Origin: Paludibacteraceae bacterium
GTDB taxonomy: Bacteria > Bacteroidota > Bacteroidia > Bacteroidales > Paludibacteraceae
Assembly: GCA_017551675.1 (NCBI GenBank)
Contig: JAFZLC010000058.1
Location: forward strand, 1 to 64,000
Length of the DNA: 64,000 nt
Direction: 5' to 3'
The notes beneath the pieces are model-generated. The model was not told the DNA's origin and did not search any database. It saw nothing but the letters and a program-made list of their open reading frames with translations. How positions within the stretch are numbered: the stretch's first letter is position 1; every line of letters starts with the position of its first letter. This document shows, piece after piece, positions 25,812-35,239 of the stretch. A program made the translations under genes and the position numbers.

Positions 25812-26411
25812 ATGCGTAGATTTTATTATTTATGTGGAATGGCATTTTTATGCACATTGTTTTTAGCCACATCATGTGAGAAAAAAGAGAAAGAGGAAGA
25901 AAAGACACAACTAGGTGGAGCTTTTTTAACAAGATCAAATTGCTTATACGAATACGGTGCTCCGCATTGTATAGTTGAGCTGACACCTGAGGAGTATGAA
26001 GATTTTTTTGGAGATCAAAGTGGCGATTCTCAGTCAACTGACGCTGAATTGAGAACATCTGTAACTGTCGTTGAACCTGAAATTGAACCTGCTCCAAGTG
26101 TAATTGATTACAATTTCGATCTTTCCACTGGTACAGGAACGATTAGTTGCTATTACTATTTGAGTTGTGATCCAGATTCCATCTATTCAACAGTCACTGT
26201 GAAAGGTAATGAAATCATCATCAACAATATTGAAAAATTAAAGGAAAATGCTGGCGATTGTACTTGTAAATATCAGATTGTAAGTTCAATTTGGGGTGCA
26301 GAAGCAAAGAAGTATACCATTACAGTTATGGTTAATGGCGATATGCCAACTAAATATGAATTGGATTTAAGTAAATCGACAGAGGGCACTTTAACTCATG
26401 AAAACTTTTAG
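25812..26411 (+). CDS. Lipoprotein of unknown function
   Basis: A 199-residue lipoprotein with signal and lipobox LATSC (Cys22), then a charged Lys/Glu spacer (EKKEKEEEK) typical of surface-exported Bacteroidota lipoproteins. The mature part is acidic and beta-rich, with Cys residues in SNCLYEYGAPHC and GDCTCKY. No known domain is recognised. A long perfect terminator follows. Role unknown. Confidence 0.7.
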   Translation: MRRFYYLCGMAFLCTLFLATSCEKKEKEEEKTQLGGAFLTRSNCLYEYGAPHCIVELTPEEYEDFFGDQSGDSQSTDAELRTSVTVVEPEIEPAPSVIDYNFDLSTGTGTISCYYYLSCDPDSIYSTVTVKGNEIIINNIEKLKENAGDCTCKYQIVSSIWGAEAKKYTITVMVNGDMPTKYELDLSKSTEGTLTHENF

Positions 26412-26444
26412 AAATCTGAGAGTCTAAAGTTGATCTATACATAA

Positions 26445-26487
26445 AAGTCCGCAAAACGTAACACTTGGTTTTGCGGACTTCTTTTTT
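26445..26487 (+). terminator. Terminator of the lipoprotein gene
   Basis: A perfect 13-bp stem (AAGTCCGCAAAAC at 26445-26457, GTTTTGCGGACTT at 26468-26480), followed by CTTTTTT. Confidence 0.9.
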
Positions 26488-26612
26488 CATTCTAAAGGTG
26501 AATTTACAGAAACCCACCGAATAATAAGTGTTAGAGTCGTGTGGCAAGAATACTCTGAACGTTTTGTTGAATATCTTTTTAAAAAATTTGATAGATGTAA
26601 AATAAAAAGAAT

Positions 26613-26620
26613 TATCTTTG
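26613..26620 (+). promoter_or_regulatory. -7 element of the GDP-mannose pyrophosphorylase gene
   Basis: TATCTTTG matches TAnnTTTG. A TTG lies 22 nt upstream (26588-26590), slightly longer than the usual 20. The leader would be only about 15 nt. Confidence 0.5.
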
Positions 26621-26640
26621 CCCAAAATATGTAAGAAAAA

Positions 26641-27723
26641 ATGAAGAATAATTATTGCGTAATTATGGCGGGTGGCGTAGGTAGTCGCTTTTGGCCATTC
26701 AGTACAGAGAAAAGACCTAAGCAGTTCTTGGATTTTTTTGGAACTGGGCGTTCGCTGTTACAGATGACGTTTGATCGTTTTTCAAAAATTGTACCCAAAG
26801 AGAATATTTTCATAGCCTCTAACAGCCACTATAAGAATCTGATTTTGGAACAACTCCCCGAGATTTCAGAGAATCAGATTTTGTTGGAGCCAGCACGTCG
26901 TAACACTGCTCCATGCATTGCGTACGCAATGAACAAGATAGAGGCTCTCAATCAAAATGCCAATGTTGTGGTCTCCCCTTCCGACCATCTTATTTTGAAG
27001 GAGGATGAATTCGTCCGAATGGTTAAGATTGCGTTGAATTACACGAAAGACCATAATGAGATTTTGACAATGGGTATCAAACCAAGTCGTCCGGAGACTG
27101 GTTATGGTTACATCCAAATTGCGGATAAGATAGATCCTGAAAATAATCTCTATAAAGTGAAAACATTCACGGAGAAACCTAATGCTGATTTGGCAAAGAT
27201 CTTCGTTGAAAGTGGTGAGTTCTTTTGGAATTCTGGTATGTTCATTTGGAACGTACAGACCATTCTCTCCGCATTCGACAACTTTATGGGCGAAATGAGC
27301 AACAAGTTTAGAACAGGTAGATGCTTCTACAATACACCAGAAGAGCAAGCCTTTATTGATCGTATCTATAAGAATTGCACCAACATCTCTATCGACTATG
27401 CTATCCTTGAGAAGGCTTCCAATGTGGATGTTTTGGCTGCTGATTTTGGATGGTCTGATTTGGGAACTTGGGGCTCTATTTACGAACACTCAAAGAAAGA
27501 TTCCTCTGCTAATGTTGCATTGAAGTGCAAATCTTTGTTATACGAATGCAAAGATAATGTGATTGCTTTACCAGAAGGTAAATTGGCAGTTGTGCAAGGC
27601 TTGGAAGATTACATCGTGGCAGAGGCTGACAATGTGTTGTTGATCTGCAAAAAGACGGAAGAACAACGTATTCGCCAGTTTGTGAACGATACGCAAGTGA
27701 AAATTGGTAAAGAGTATATCTAG
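26641..27723 (+). CDS. manC: Mannose-1-phosphate guanylyltransferase
   Basis: A 360-residue cytoplasmic enzyme making GDP-mannose from mannose-1-phosphate and GTP, the precursor of mannose- and fucose-containing surface glycans. The signature loop is at the N-terminus: MAGGVGSRFWPFST then RPKQFLDFFG. Further family blocks are LLEPARRNTAPCIAYA, VVVSPSDHLI, ETGYGYIQI, FTEKP, FFWNSGMFIWN and DYAILEKA then DFGWSDLGTW. It contains only the nucleotidyltransferase domain and lacks the C-terminal isomerase domain of bifunctional forms. It has its own promoter and terminator; the convergent neighbour is a glycosyltransferase. Symbol by function; rfbM is also used. Confidence 0.9.
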   Translation: MKNNYCVIMAGGVGSRFWPFSTEKRPKQFLDFFGTGRSLLQMTFDRFSKIVPKENIFIASNSHYKNLILEQLPEISENQILLEPARRNTAPCIAYAMNKIEALNQNANVVVSPSDHLILKEDEFVRMVKIALNYTKDHNEILTMGIKPSRPETGYGYIQIADKIDPENNLYKVKTFTEKPNADLAKIFVESGEFFWNSGMFIWNVQTILSAFDNFMGEMSNKFRTGRCFYNTPEEQAFIDRIYKNCTNISIDYAILEKASNVDVLAADFGWSDLGTWGSIYEHSKKDSSANVALKCKSLLYECKDNVIALPEGKLAVVQGLEDYIVAEADNVLLICKKTEEQRIRQFVNDTQVKIGKEYI

Positions 27724-27745
27724 GATATGCTTTTAAATAAATATA

Positions 27746-27780
27746 ATCCCGTGCAACCAACGTTGCATGGGATTTTTTTT
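27746..27780 (+). terminator. Terminator after manC
   Basis: ATCCCGTGCAAC (27746-27757) pairs with GTTGCATGGGAT (27762-27773), 12 bp with one G-U pair, followed by eight T residues. The stop codon of the convergent glycosyltransferase begins 2 nt later. Confidence 0.85.
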
Positions 27781-27781
27781 G

Positions 27782-28744
27782 TTAGAATGTCTTCTCAAAG
27801 TATTTGTTCAGCACAGCGAGGGAAATAAGCTTCTCTCGCTCTTTGTCCTGGAATTGTTGCACATATTCGTGTGCATGCTGAATAATCAGTAGCGCTTCAT
27901 CTAAATGCTTGCTATAGTAATCCATTTTCTCTTCTACATCTGAGAAATCAGGTTGTATTTCTATGTAGTGATAGTTGGGGATCAGTTTCGCCTCCATAAA
28001 CCATGTCTCATACTTCGGTTGTGGCATCATGGCGATTGAATTGGACGACATCACCCATTTTAGGTTGCTGGCCACATCATTCCCTTCTAACGCTAAGATA
28101 TAACGGTATTCCAGTTGTTGCCATAGCGTGAGCTTCTCTGTATGCCATTCTGCTACAGGAGGATTTTTATCTATGGCTCCCACGGAGACCCTCTCCTGTC
28201 CGAAAAACTTCTTCATGCACTCGATTCGGTTGGGTTTCCCATTGACTTTTCCTCGAAACAGCGCCGCATCTTTTTTCTCTTCAAATTGCTTTTTATCTTG
28301 TATGAAGATGAAATGTCTCACTTTGTCTAAGTTTAACAAAATGGAATTGGTGTTCTCCCCTTGTATGGGCCTGCTTTTGACAATCGACGGACATTTAGGT
28401 ACCCACGTTACATCGCCAAAGCAGGTACACCATTTATTCGACGGATTAAAATAGCGTGAATATTCATAACTGTCAATGAGATAAGAGGTGACCTTTTTCC
28501 CCCATTTATGATCTTTTAAAAGCGTAGCGGAATCGTCTAGGGCTCTCTTTTCCATTAATTGGTTGTAATAGTTGACGCGACTGTATATATAATCCTTATC
28601 CTTTCGATTATCAATGGATTTCAATAATGGTTGTAATCTCTTTCGACATAACCATTGAGGTGTGATATATTGAAAAAATCCTTTGGCAAAGAATTTCCAT
28701 TTGGGATTCTTTCCACTGTTAAATATGAAATTTAGATTAGACAT
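27782..28744 (-). CDS. Glycosyltransferase family 90 (CAP10-like)
   Basis: A 320-residue soluble or peripheral protein with the GT90/CAP10 pattern (Pfam PF05686): FGDVTWVPKCPSIVKSRPI, then FRGKVNGKPNRIE, then LEYRYILALEGNDVASNLKWVMSSNS and YETWFMEAKLIPNYHYIEI. The EGNDVASNLKW block is the usual hallmark. Bacterial members act in LPS or capsule modification. No polysaccharide cluster surrounds it apart from manC opposite. Acceptor and donor are unknown. It lies 44 nt downstream of the membrane-protein gene ending at 28789, so it may belong to the same leftward transcript. Confidence 0.8.
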   Translation of the reverse strand: MSNLNFIFNSGKNPKWKFFAKGFFQYITPQWLCRKRLQPLLKSIDNRKDKDYIYSRVNYYNQLMEKRALDDSATLLKDHKWGKKVTSYLIDSYEYSRYFNPSNKWCTCFGDVTWVPKCPSIVKSRPIQGENTNSILLNLDKVRHFIFIQDKKQFEEKKDAALFRGKVNGKPNRIECMKKFFGQERVSVGAIDKNPPVAEWHTEKLTLWQQLEYRYILALEGNDVASNLKWVMSSNSIAMMPQPKYETWFMEAKLIPNYHYIEIQPDFSDVEEKMDYYSKHLDEALLIIQHAHEYVQQFQDKEREKLISLAVLNKYFEKTF

Positions 28745-28788
28745 GATGCTCTTCCGACTCCTAGTGTTTGATGATCAAAACTATCCAT

Positions 28789-29316
28789 CTATCTTAAAAT
28801 CAGTTTTGTAAGAGCAAAAGAGGTACCCACAATAACGAATATGCCGATGGCGGATATGATGTTGACGCGTCGTTTGATGACAGGATCATCCTCGACAAAT
28901 CCTCTAATCATACTTCTGTTGATGTAGTTGCTGCAGAATACCATATCCACGATAGTGCCCGCTGCAGGTATGAGACCAATGACAAGGTCGACCAACATCA
29001 CGGATAAGACGGCAATGGTCAGACGCAAGGATTTTACAGAGGTGATGGACAAAATCACATAGAGCAACCCTATCAGAGCGGAAAATATATCTCCTCCTAA
29101 CTCTAAAATTCCCAGTAAGGCATCTGCGATGTCAAACCCAATGGCACCTTTAATTAGAATTTTGTAGAGAGGTTTCTCTTCGACCGACTTGCGCCATAAT
29201 TCTCTCTTCTCACGTTCTTCCTGAGCTTTTAATCTGAGCTTCTCCTCCTTCTTCTTTGTTTTTTCGGTGTCGAAGCCCAGTTTTTCTCGCGTTCTCTCTC
29301 TCCTCGCGTTTGACAT
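28789..29316 (-). CDS. DUF4112-like membrane protein coupled to coiled-coil gene
   Basis: A 175-residue protein. The first ~50 residues are a highly charged helix (Lys/Arg/Glu). Four hydrophobic segments follow (about 62-77, 80-95, 98-125 and 152-172). The stretch VDLVIGLIPAAGTIVDMVF then NYINRSMI resembles the DUF4112 signature (LIPVVGD...F..N..N). Its ATG overlaps the stop of the preceding 710-residue gene (TAATG), so translation should be coupled and the products probably work together. Family function unknown. The charged N-terminal helix could be the contact with the coiled-coil protein (inference). Confidence 0.65.
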   Translation of the reverse strand: MSNARRERTREKLGFDTEKTKKKEEKLRLKAQEEREKRELWRKSVEEKPLYKILIKGAIGFDIADALLGILELGGDIFSALIGLLYVILSITSVKSLRLTIAVLSVMLVDLVIGLIPAAGTIVDMVFCSNYINRSMIRGFVEDDPVIKRRVNIISAIGIFVIVGTSFALTKLILR

Positions 29317-31448
29317 TATATCTCTAGTTTTTTCTCGCCTTTTAAGATGGCTTCCAAATCGCTTTGATTTAATTCTTGTTCTGGTATGCCTGCCAAATCA
29401 ATCAGAGCGTTACGCAACTCGTCTGTGCTGATGGCCGTATTGGCTCTTTTTAGCACGTCTAAGAGGATTTTGTTCTTCTGGTCGATGTTTGACATGGCAG
29501 ACTGGAATTCTTGCTTTAAACGCTCCATTTCTTGATGGTAGATGGCATCCGTTAGTTGGGATTTCATCTGTTCTGTTTGCAAGTAAGACCAGTTTTGGAG
29601 TAGATCGGTCATCTTGTCCACTGCATTCATCATGCTTTGGCTTGTTTCGTCTGTGAGATCTGCTTGAGATAAGCCGAACTCTTCCAAGATTATGTTGGAT
29701 ACCTCCGCACCTTTTTGTTTCAGTTCGGAACATACATCTCCGGCAAACTGTTGAAGTTTATTGGCCATGTCGTTTGGTATGGTTGTGATGTCCTCTCCTT
29801 TCTCGATGGTTGTTACGTTCATCAGTGAGTCGTCCAGTTTGCTCTCGATGATAACCTTTCCGGTATGTAGTAATGAGATGATGTTTTTCAGGTGTTTGAG
29901 TACCTCAGCCTTTTGTTGAGGTGAACACTGCATCTTCTCTGCTATCTGACGGTTCAAATCTTTTAACTGCTCTTTGCAAGCCTCGTATTCTTGTTTGTCT
30001 TTGTTGAGACTGTCGGTATGCTTCTCAAGGTCTTCTTTGCTTTCGTATACCTCCATAAGGGTCTCTTCATAGGCAGAGACCAGTTCTCCGTCATGTTGAT
30101 CCCATTCCAATAGTTTCTTGCCATAATTGCGTTGTGCGACGCCAAAGGTCAAGAAACGGGATAATAAGTTAGGCGCTGCCGGTTTACGATCCTTCGCCTC
30201 TTCGTAATTGGATTTCTGTGCATCAAGCATACCCTGATTCTCTGAGATCTGGGAATTATAAAGAACAATGTTCTCTTGATGGTCGTTGATGCTTCTTTCC
30301 AATTCTTTATGACGTTTTAAGAGTTGGTCTCTTTTCTCTTTCAACTCTTTCACTTCATCTGTGTAAACAGCGTCCAACAGTTGTTGAAGGTCGCTGGACA
30401 AAACGCGGTCGCTCAATCGTGCGAAAGCGTCGGCACGAGGAATATAGAGGTCGTTCAGTGTCTTGTGAATGGTTGCCAGACGTAGGATATCGCTACTGAT
30501 CTGCTGACGGTCTTTCTTGATGCTGTTTTCGAACTGAACAAACTCTTTTTGCATCATAGTGGTCTTCTCTTTCGCATCCATCCAGTGGTTGAGGTAAGAG
30601 ATGGCACCAGCCACCAAAGTACCATAAATACCACCTTTGGTTCCTATCGACTTACTCATTTTCATCCATGCAGGAAGTTGATTGATTGTCTGCTTGTAAT
30701 GACTAGCAATCTCACCCACCAACAATGTGCAGCGCTCGTCCAACTTGCTGAATTCCAATTCTGCTTGTTTTTGCATGGCACTGACATCCAACCATTGAAT
30801 AGCGTCGAAATCGAACAACTGAGGAGCTACGACTTTTATGGAGTCGCCAAACACGTCAACCAAAGCGTTTGCGTATTGTAAGAAGATAGAGTTGATGTTG
30901 CTACGTAGTTCAACAAAGTTGTGTACGTCGGACTTAACACCCACTTCGGCAGAGTGATAGCTTTCTACCATCTTGCCATAGTTTTGCATCAATGTAGCAC
31001 CTTTCACTTGTATGGCTTGAAGGTCGCTTGTTCCTTCCAACCATTTGTTGAGGTCGGTAATCTCTTTAGCAATCTCGATTTTCAATGCGTCATTAACATT
31101 CTGTTTGGCCTCATTGAGTAGGTCTTGTGCAGTTAGAAGGTCGTCGTTGACAATTGCCAAAGCTTTATCTGTATTGCCTTCATCCAGTTGAGCATTCAGT
31201 TCGTATTGGTCGACAACGCTTATGCTCTCGTTGTTGCTGACAATCGCTTTTTGAATGGATTCAGGTTGTCCGAGTGTTTTATAGGCTCTGTAAATAACTC
31301 CGCTTAATGCCGCGCCATCTGTACAGTCCACTTTGTATTTATCCTTAAGTATAAAAGCTAGATCAGCACGGGATATTTTCTCTTTTAAATTAAATTGCTC
31401 ATCGGCAATCTCTTTTATGTGGTTATATATCTTCTCTTCGTTTCTCAT
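29316..31448 (-). CDS. Large coiled-coil protein of unknown function
   Basis: A 710-residue protein with no signal peptide and no recognised family. Residues 1-65 look like a small helical, possibly winged-helix, domain (KISRADLAFILKDKY, then ALSGVIYRAYKTLG). Residues 95-260 are amphipathic helices. Residues ~272-285 (GGIYGTLVAGAISY) are the only hydrophobic stretch. Long coiled coils follow (about 295-350 and 365-520). The C-terminal 150 residues are helical again. A long helical bundle with one short hydrophobic segment recalls alpha-pore-forming toxins or membrane-remodelling proteins, but I see no specific motif. It is directly coupled to the membrane-protein gene. Confidence 0.7.
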   Translation of the reverse strand: MRNEEKIYNHIKEIADEQFNLKEKISRADLAFILKDKYKVDCTDGAALSGVIYRAYKTLGQPESIQKAIVSNNESISVVDQYELNAQLDEGNTDKALAIVNDDLLTAQDLLNEAKQNVNDALKIEIAKEITDLNKWLEGTSDLQAIQVKGATLMQNYGKMVESYHSAEVGVKSDVHNFVELRSNINSIFLQYANALVDVFGDSIKVVAPQLFDFDAIQWLDVSAMQKQAELEFSKLDERCTLLVGEIASHYKQTINQLPAWMKMSKSIGTKGGIYGTLVAGAISYLNHWMDAKEKTTMMQKEFVQFENSIKKDRQQISSDILRLATIHKTLNDLYIPRADAFARLSDRVLSSDLQQLLDAVYTDEVKELKEKRDQLLKRHKELERSINDHQENIVLYNSQISENQGMLDAQKSNYEEAKDRKPAAPNLLSRFLTFGVAQRNYGKKLLEWDQHDGELVSAYEETLMEVYESKEDLEKHTDSLNKDKQEYEACKEQLKDLNRQIAEKMQCSPQQKAEVLKHLKNIISLLHTGKVIIESKLDDSLMNVTTIEKGEDITTIPNDMANKLQQFAGDVCSELKQKGAEVSNIILEEFGLSQADLTDETSQSMMNAVDKMTDLLQNWSYLQTEQMKSQLTDAIYHQEMERLKQEFQSAMSNIDQKNKILLDVLKRANTAISTDELRNALIDLAGIPEQELNQSDLEAILKGEKKLEI

Positions 31449-31543
31449 CGTTCTTTCTGTTTACGTTTAAAAATGGTTTTGTGAAGAACAAATATATAAA
31501 ATTTTTGAATTTGATGTTCTTATGGTGGGTTCTTATTTAAAAA

Positions 31544-32890
31544 CTAAGAATTTGTATTATCTTCTTCTGGTTTACGTACTGACGTGTCTAATAACCCATG
31601 AGATTTTTTCAGTAACCATCTTCGGAGACTGAAAAGTAGTAATCCCATTGTTATGGAGAAGTAGCATAGAAATTTGAAGATAACGCTTGCACCTAGATTA
31701 TCCGTGTAAGAAGCAAGTACTCCTCCTATTGTGTTGGCGAAGAAGCTGCTGAGTAACCAGCACCCCATCATCAAGGAGGCTAATTTGATGGGCGATAGCT
31801 TAGAAACCATGGAGAGTCCGATGGGTGACAAACAGAGTTCGCCCAATGTGTGGAACAGATAGGTGAAGATCATGAAGAGGATGCTTGCTTTGATGGTTTC
31901 GTCGGTGTTGTCGCCACCCCGTTGCATTACAGCAAAGACAAGGATAAGGAATCCGAGACCTAGTAAGACCATACCCATCGCCATTTTGGTTGGAATGTCT
32001 GGTTCTTTGCCTTTTTCGGCTAGAGTTCGCCAAACCATGGATAATATTGGGGCCAAGATAACAATGAAAATGGGGTTGATGGATTGAAACCATTCGGTAG
32101 GAATGATATAGCCATTCACATTGCGATCTATGTATTTTTCGGTGTAGAGTGTCATGGAACTGCCTGCTTGTTCAAATCCAGCGAAGAAGAAGATGCTGAA
32201 GATGACGAAGACGAGTATGACAGTGATTCTATCTTTTTCCTCTTTGGTAAGAGGAGTGTTATTATTCGAGTCTTGATTTTTTTTGATTTGAGGAGTCTTG
32301 CATAGATCTCCTAAGTATTTGTTGCCTAATGTTTGGTAGATGATTAATCCCAGTAACATGCCGATTCCTGCCACGAGAAATCCGTAACGATACCCATATT
32401 TGTAAGCAAAGTAGCCAGCAAGCAATGGAGCGAAGAAGGCACCAATGTTGATACCCATGTAGAAGATGGTGTAAGCGGCGTCTTTACGGGTGTCATTGGG
32501 TTCGTAGAGGTTACCTACGATTACGGAGATGTTTGGTTTAAAGAATCCGTTTCCGATAACGAGTAAGGTCAGTCCCAAGTATAGGAAGAAGAGACTTGTT
32601 TCGTAGAAGAGGCAAAATTGACCGCACATCATGGTGATGGCACCTATGGTGATGGCGCGACGTTGTCCGATAATATTATCGGCAATCCAACCTCCGAACA
32701 AAGGGGTGAAATAGACTAATCCAGTGAAGATTCCATAGAGTAAAGAAGCGTCTTTGTTGGAAAATCCAAATCCTCCATCGATTAAGGATTTAGTTAGATA
32801 AAGAACCAATAGGGCTCTCATGCCATAGTAACTGAAACGTTCCCACATTTCAGTGGCGAATAGTAGGTAAAGACCTTTAGGGTGTTTCAT
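31544..32890 (-). CDS. POT-family proton-coupled di-/tripeptide transporter
   Basis: From ATG 32890 (MKHPKGLYLLF), 448 residues. The frame is open to an ATG at 32941, but that start lies inside the hairpin terminating floA, so 32890 is preferred. Family blocks: LFATEMWERFSYYGMRALLVLYL (ExxERFxYYG proton-coupling motif in helix 1), GGWIADNIIGQRRAI, GNGFFKPNISVIVGNLY, DAAYTIFYMGINIGAF, and later SPIGLSMVSKLSP. There are 12-14 transmembrane helices in the inner membrane. It imports di- and tripeptides with protons, as the saccharolytic/proteolytic gut Bacteroidales do. Likely its own transcription unit. Confidence 0.9.
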   Translation of the reverse strand: MKHPKGLYLLFATEMWERFSYYGMRALLVLYLTKSLIDGGFGFSNKDASLLYGIFTGLVYFTPLFGGWIADNIIGQRRAITIGAITMMCGQFCLFYETSLFFLYLGLTLLVIGNGFFKPNISVIVGNLYEPNDTRKDAAYTIFYMGINIGAFFAPLLAGYFAYKYGYRYGFLVAGIGMLLGLIIYQTLGNKYLGDLCKTPQIKKNQDSNNNTPLTKEEKDRITVILVFVIFSIFFFAGFEQAGSSMTLYTEKYIDRNVNGYIIPTEWFQSINPIFIVILAPILSMVWRTLAEKGKEPDIPTKMAMGMVLLGLGFLILVFAVMQRGGDNTDETIKASILFMIFTYLFHTLGELCLSPIGLSMVSKLSPIKLASLMMGCWLLSSFFANTIGGVLASYTDNLGASVIFKFLCYFSITMGLLLFSLRRWLLKKSHGLLDTSVRKPEEDNTNS

Positions 32891-32902
32891 TTTGAAGTTG
32901 GA

Positions 32903-32948
32903 ATTTAAAAAAGAAGGAGAATGAGGCTTCGATACCGTCATTCTCCTT
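32903..32948 (-). terminator. Terminator of floA
   Basis: On the minus strand AAGGAGAATGA (32948-32938) pairs with TCATTCTCCTT (32924-32914), 11 bp, followed by CTTTTTT. It also decides the start of the peptide-transporter gene, which must lie after it. Confidence 0.8.
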
Positions 32949-32962
32949 TTCTATCTTAACGA

Positions 32963-33946
32963 TTATTTTTCGTTGTTTTTAGCAGCAGGTTTGCCAATTG
33001 CTTCACGCATGTTGGTATCTGCTTCAATGTTCTTCATGCGATAGTAATCCATGATTCCCAGATTACCAGATTTGAGAGCTTCAGACATTGCCTTAGGAAT
33101 TTCAGCCTCAGCCTCGATCACCTTAGCGCGAGCCTCTTGAGCCTTAGCCTTCATCTCTTGCTCAGCTGCGATAGCCATAGCACGACGTTCCTCAGCCTTA
33201 GCTTGTGCGATGTTCTTATCAGCTTGTGCTTGGTCGATTTGCAATTGTGCACCGATGTTCTTTCCTACGTCGATGTCTGCGATATCGATGGAAAGAATCT
33301 CGAACGCTGTACCAGCATCCAAACCTTTCTTCAACACCAATTTGGAAATAGAATCAGGATTCTCCAACACAGATTTGTGTGTCTCGCTGGAACCGATGGA
33401 TGATACGATACCTTCACCTACACGGGCTAAGATAGTCTCCTCTCCTGCTCCACCGACCAATTGTTGTAGATTGGCGCGTACGGTTACACGAGCTTTGGCG
33501 ATCAACTGAATACCATCCTTTGCTACGGCTGTAACAGGTGGCGTGTCAATCACTTTAGGGTTTACTGACATTTGTACGGCTTGCAATACATCACGACCTG
33601 CCAAATCGATACCTGTTACCATCTTGAAGTCCAAATCGATGTTGGCCTTTGATGCAGATACTAATGCGTGTACTACACGGTCTACATGACCTCCAGCAAG
33701 ATAGTGTGCCTCCAACTCGTCACGAGTGATGGATTTCAAACCTGCTTTGTGAGCCTCAATTAAACACTGTACGATTAGTTCAGGTGGCACGTGACGAATG
33801 CGTGACACAAACAATTGTACTAACGATACGTTAACTCCAGACACTTTAGCTGATAGCCAAAGTAACACTGGAAAGAAGTGGAAAAACAAGGCAAGAAGTA
33901 TAATGCCTATGAAAATCAACACTCCCAATAAAAATGGTCCAGTCAT
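32963..33946 (-). CDS. floA: Flotillin-like protein FloA (SPFH/UPF0365)
   Basis: A 327-residue protein matching FloA along its length. A membrane-inserting N-terminal hydrophobic segment (about 5-33) is followed by [51 protein letters not shown] and [18 protein letters not shown], then an Ala/Glu/Lys-rich coiled coil (about 235-295). FloA organises membrane microdomains. In many genomes an NfeD-like gene sits beside it; here the upstream neighbour is a metallo-hydrolase and no NfeD is visible. It has a -7-like element (TAAATTTG, minus strand, 34032-34025) and a good terminator. Confidence 0.92.
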   Translation of the reverse strand: MTGPFLLGVLIFIGIILLALFFHFFPVLLWLSAKVSGVNVSLVQLFVSRIRHVPPELIVQCLIEAHKAGLKSITRDELEAHYLAGGHVDRVVHALVSASKANIDLDFKMVTGIDLAGRDVLQAVQMSVNPKVIDTPPVTAVAKDGIQLIAKARVTVRANLQQLVGGAGEETILARVGEGIVSSIGSSETHKSVLENPDSISKLVLKKGLDAGTAFEILSIDIADIDVGKNIGAQLQIDQAQADKNIAQAKAEERRAMAIAAEQEMKAKAQEARAKVIEAEAEIPKAMSEALKSGNLGIMDYYRMKNIEADTNMREAIGKPAAKNNEK

Positions 33947-34076
33947 AATTAGAATTTAAGTTATTATTATTTATTTGTTAATTGTCGTTTCTATCGTTTT
34001 GCCTTTGATAAAATCGTGTTTTAGCAAATTTATAATAATGAATTGAATTATGAAAATGATATGCGGAAATTTTTTA

Positions 34077-34098
34077 GGGGGATTTTTATAGAACTTAC
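34077..34098 (-). repeat. Partial leader-type inverted-repeat arm
   Basis: On the minus strand AGTAAGTTCTATAAAAATCC matches one arm of the GTTCTATAAATTC element family. It abuts the stop codon of the metallo-hydrolase gene and has no obvious second arm. Confidence 0.35.
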
Positions 34099-34099
34099 T

Positions 34100-35239
34100 T
34101 TATTCTTGTACGTTTGTTGAGTCCTTGGGTGTATCCAATTTTATCACCTCTCCTATTTGTGCTACGATGACTGGAATTCCACTCTCTATTGAGGCACGTT
34201 GCTCATTGATGCGTGGCTCATCCCATGCGTGGTTGGCAAGGGGGTATTTAGAGTGATGAACCGTTATGAAGCGATTCGGATGGAGCCCTTTCACCTCTAA
34301 TCCAAGTTGCTCTGGCAGGGTGTGTATTTGGTTCCAATTGACACTATACTGCCCATTCTCCATGATGGCAAGGTCGATGTTAGGAAATTGTTGTCCGTAA
34401 CGCTCAAATCGATCTGAGTAGCCTCCATCTCCTGTGTAGAAGACACTTCGCTTGGGTGTCTCAATGAGCCATGAGGCTCGTTGGGTCTTCATGGCGTCTG
34501 TTAAGCCACGACCAGAGAAATGGCGTGTGGGTAGACAATGGAACGTGAAACTATCTGTACTGGACGTGTAATTCTCATTGCAGTCTAATTCGATGATCTG
34601 CTCTTTGCTAAATCCCCAATATTCAAAATCTTCACCGATACCTAGCGGACAGAGCACATGGCCGATTCGGTCTCTCAACGCTGTTACCGTCTCGTAATCC
34701 AGATGGTCCCAATGGTCGTGCGAAATCACTAGATAGTCGATTCTGTCGGGCATCATCTCTGGTTTGTAATAATCCGTTCCTGGAAAGGCTTTGATATAGA
34801 AATCTACGGGAGAGGCAGCTATTAAAGCTGGATCGACCAATACATTCTTTCCATTGAGTCGAAGTAAAAACGCACTGTGTCCAAACCATACGTATAGGTC
34901 GCTACTGTCGGGCAGTTGCTTTAAATCAGTCTTAATCAGAGGAACTTCCCCTTCTTGTGGAATTACTCGGTCGCTTTTCCCTGCACCTGTGGCAAATTTG
35001 AGCATGGTACCGATAAAACCACTTTCGCCCGTCATCTTTTCCGTATGAATTTCGTTCTCCATTTGCCCATCTTTGTAGAAAGGTGAGTTTTCCATGCGGA
35101 TTTTTCGTTCTCCTTGTGCTCTTCGTCCAAACTTTGGCTGTTGCAAGAAGATAATCACTGCAATGGCGAAAATGGAGAATAAGATGAATATGATAAGCAA
35201 TAATGTTTTCAATGTCTTCTTTTTTATGGTGAGTTTCAT
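34100..35239 (-). CDS. MBL-fold metallo-hydrolase (NAPE-PLD/UlaG-like), membrane-anchored
   Basis: A 379-residue protein with an N-terminal membrane anchor (about 9-30, TLKTLLLIIFILFSIFAIA...) and a metallo-beta-lactamase domain on the far side. Metal-binding motif SHDHWDHLDYETV, preceded by YVWFGHSAFLLRLNGKNVLVDP, and later FYTGDGGYSDRF and TVHHSKYPL. The order resembles N-acyl-phosphatidylethanolamine phospholipase D-like and UlaG-like hydrolases, whose substrates are phosphodiesters or lactones. Substrate unknown; the anchor suggests a lipid or periplasmic substrate. The start codon lies within the second arm of an inverted-repeat element (35228-35285). Confidence 0.85.
   Translation of the reverse strand: MKLTIKKKTLKTLLLIIFILFSIFAIAVIIFLQQPKFGRRAQGERKIRMENSPFYKDGQMENEIHTEKMTGESGFIGTMLKFATGAGKSDRVIPQEGEVPLIKTDLKQLPDSSDLYVWFGHSAFLLRLNGKNVLVDPALIAASPVDFYIKAFPGTDYYKPEMMPDRIDYLVISHDHWDHLDYETVTALRDRIGHVLCPLGIGEDFEYWGFSKEQIIELDCNENYTSSTDSFTFHCLPTRHFSGRGLTDAMKTQRASWLIETPKRSVFYTGDGGYSDRFERYGQQFPNIDLAIMENGQYSVNWNQIHTLPEQLGLEVKGLHPNRFITVHHSKYPLANHAWDEPRINEQRASIESGIPVIVAQIGEVIKLDTPKDSTNVQE

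Noticed and set aside
26866-27489. 207-codon minus-strand frame
   Set aside because: Antisense to manC, whose frame has all family motifs.
32891-32941. Upstream start of the POT transporter
   Set aside because: It lies inside the floA terminator hairpin, so a transcript starting after the terminator could not use it.
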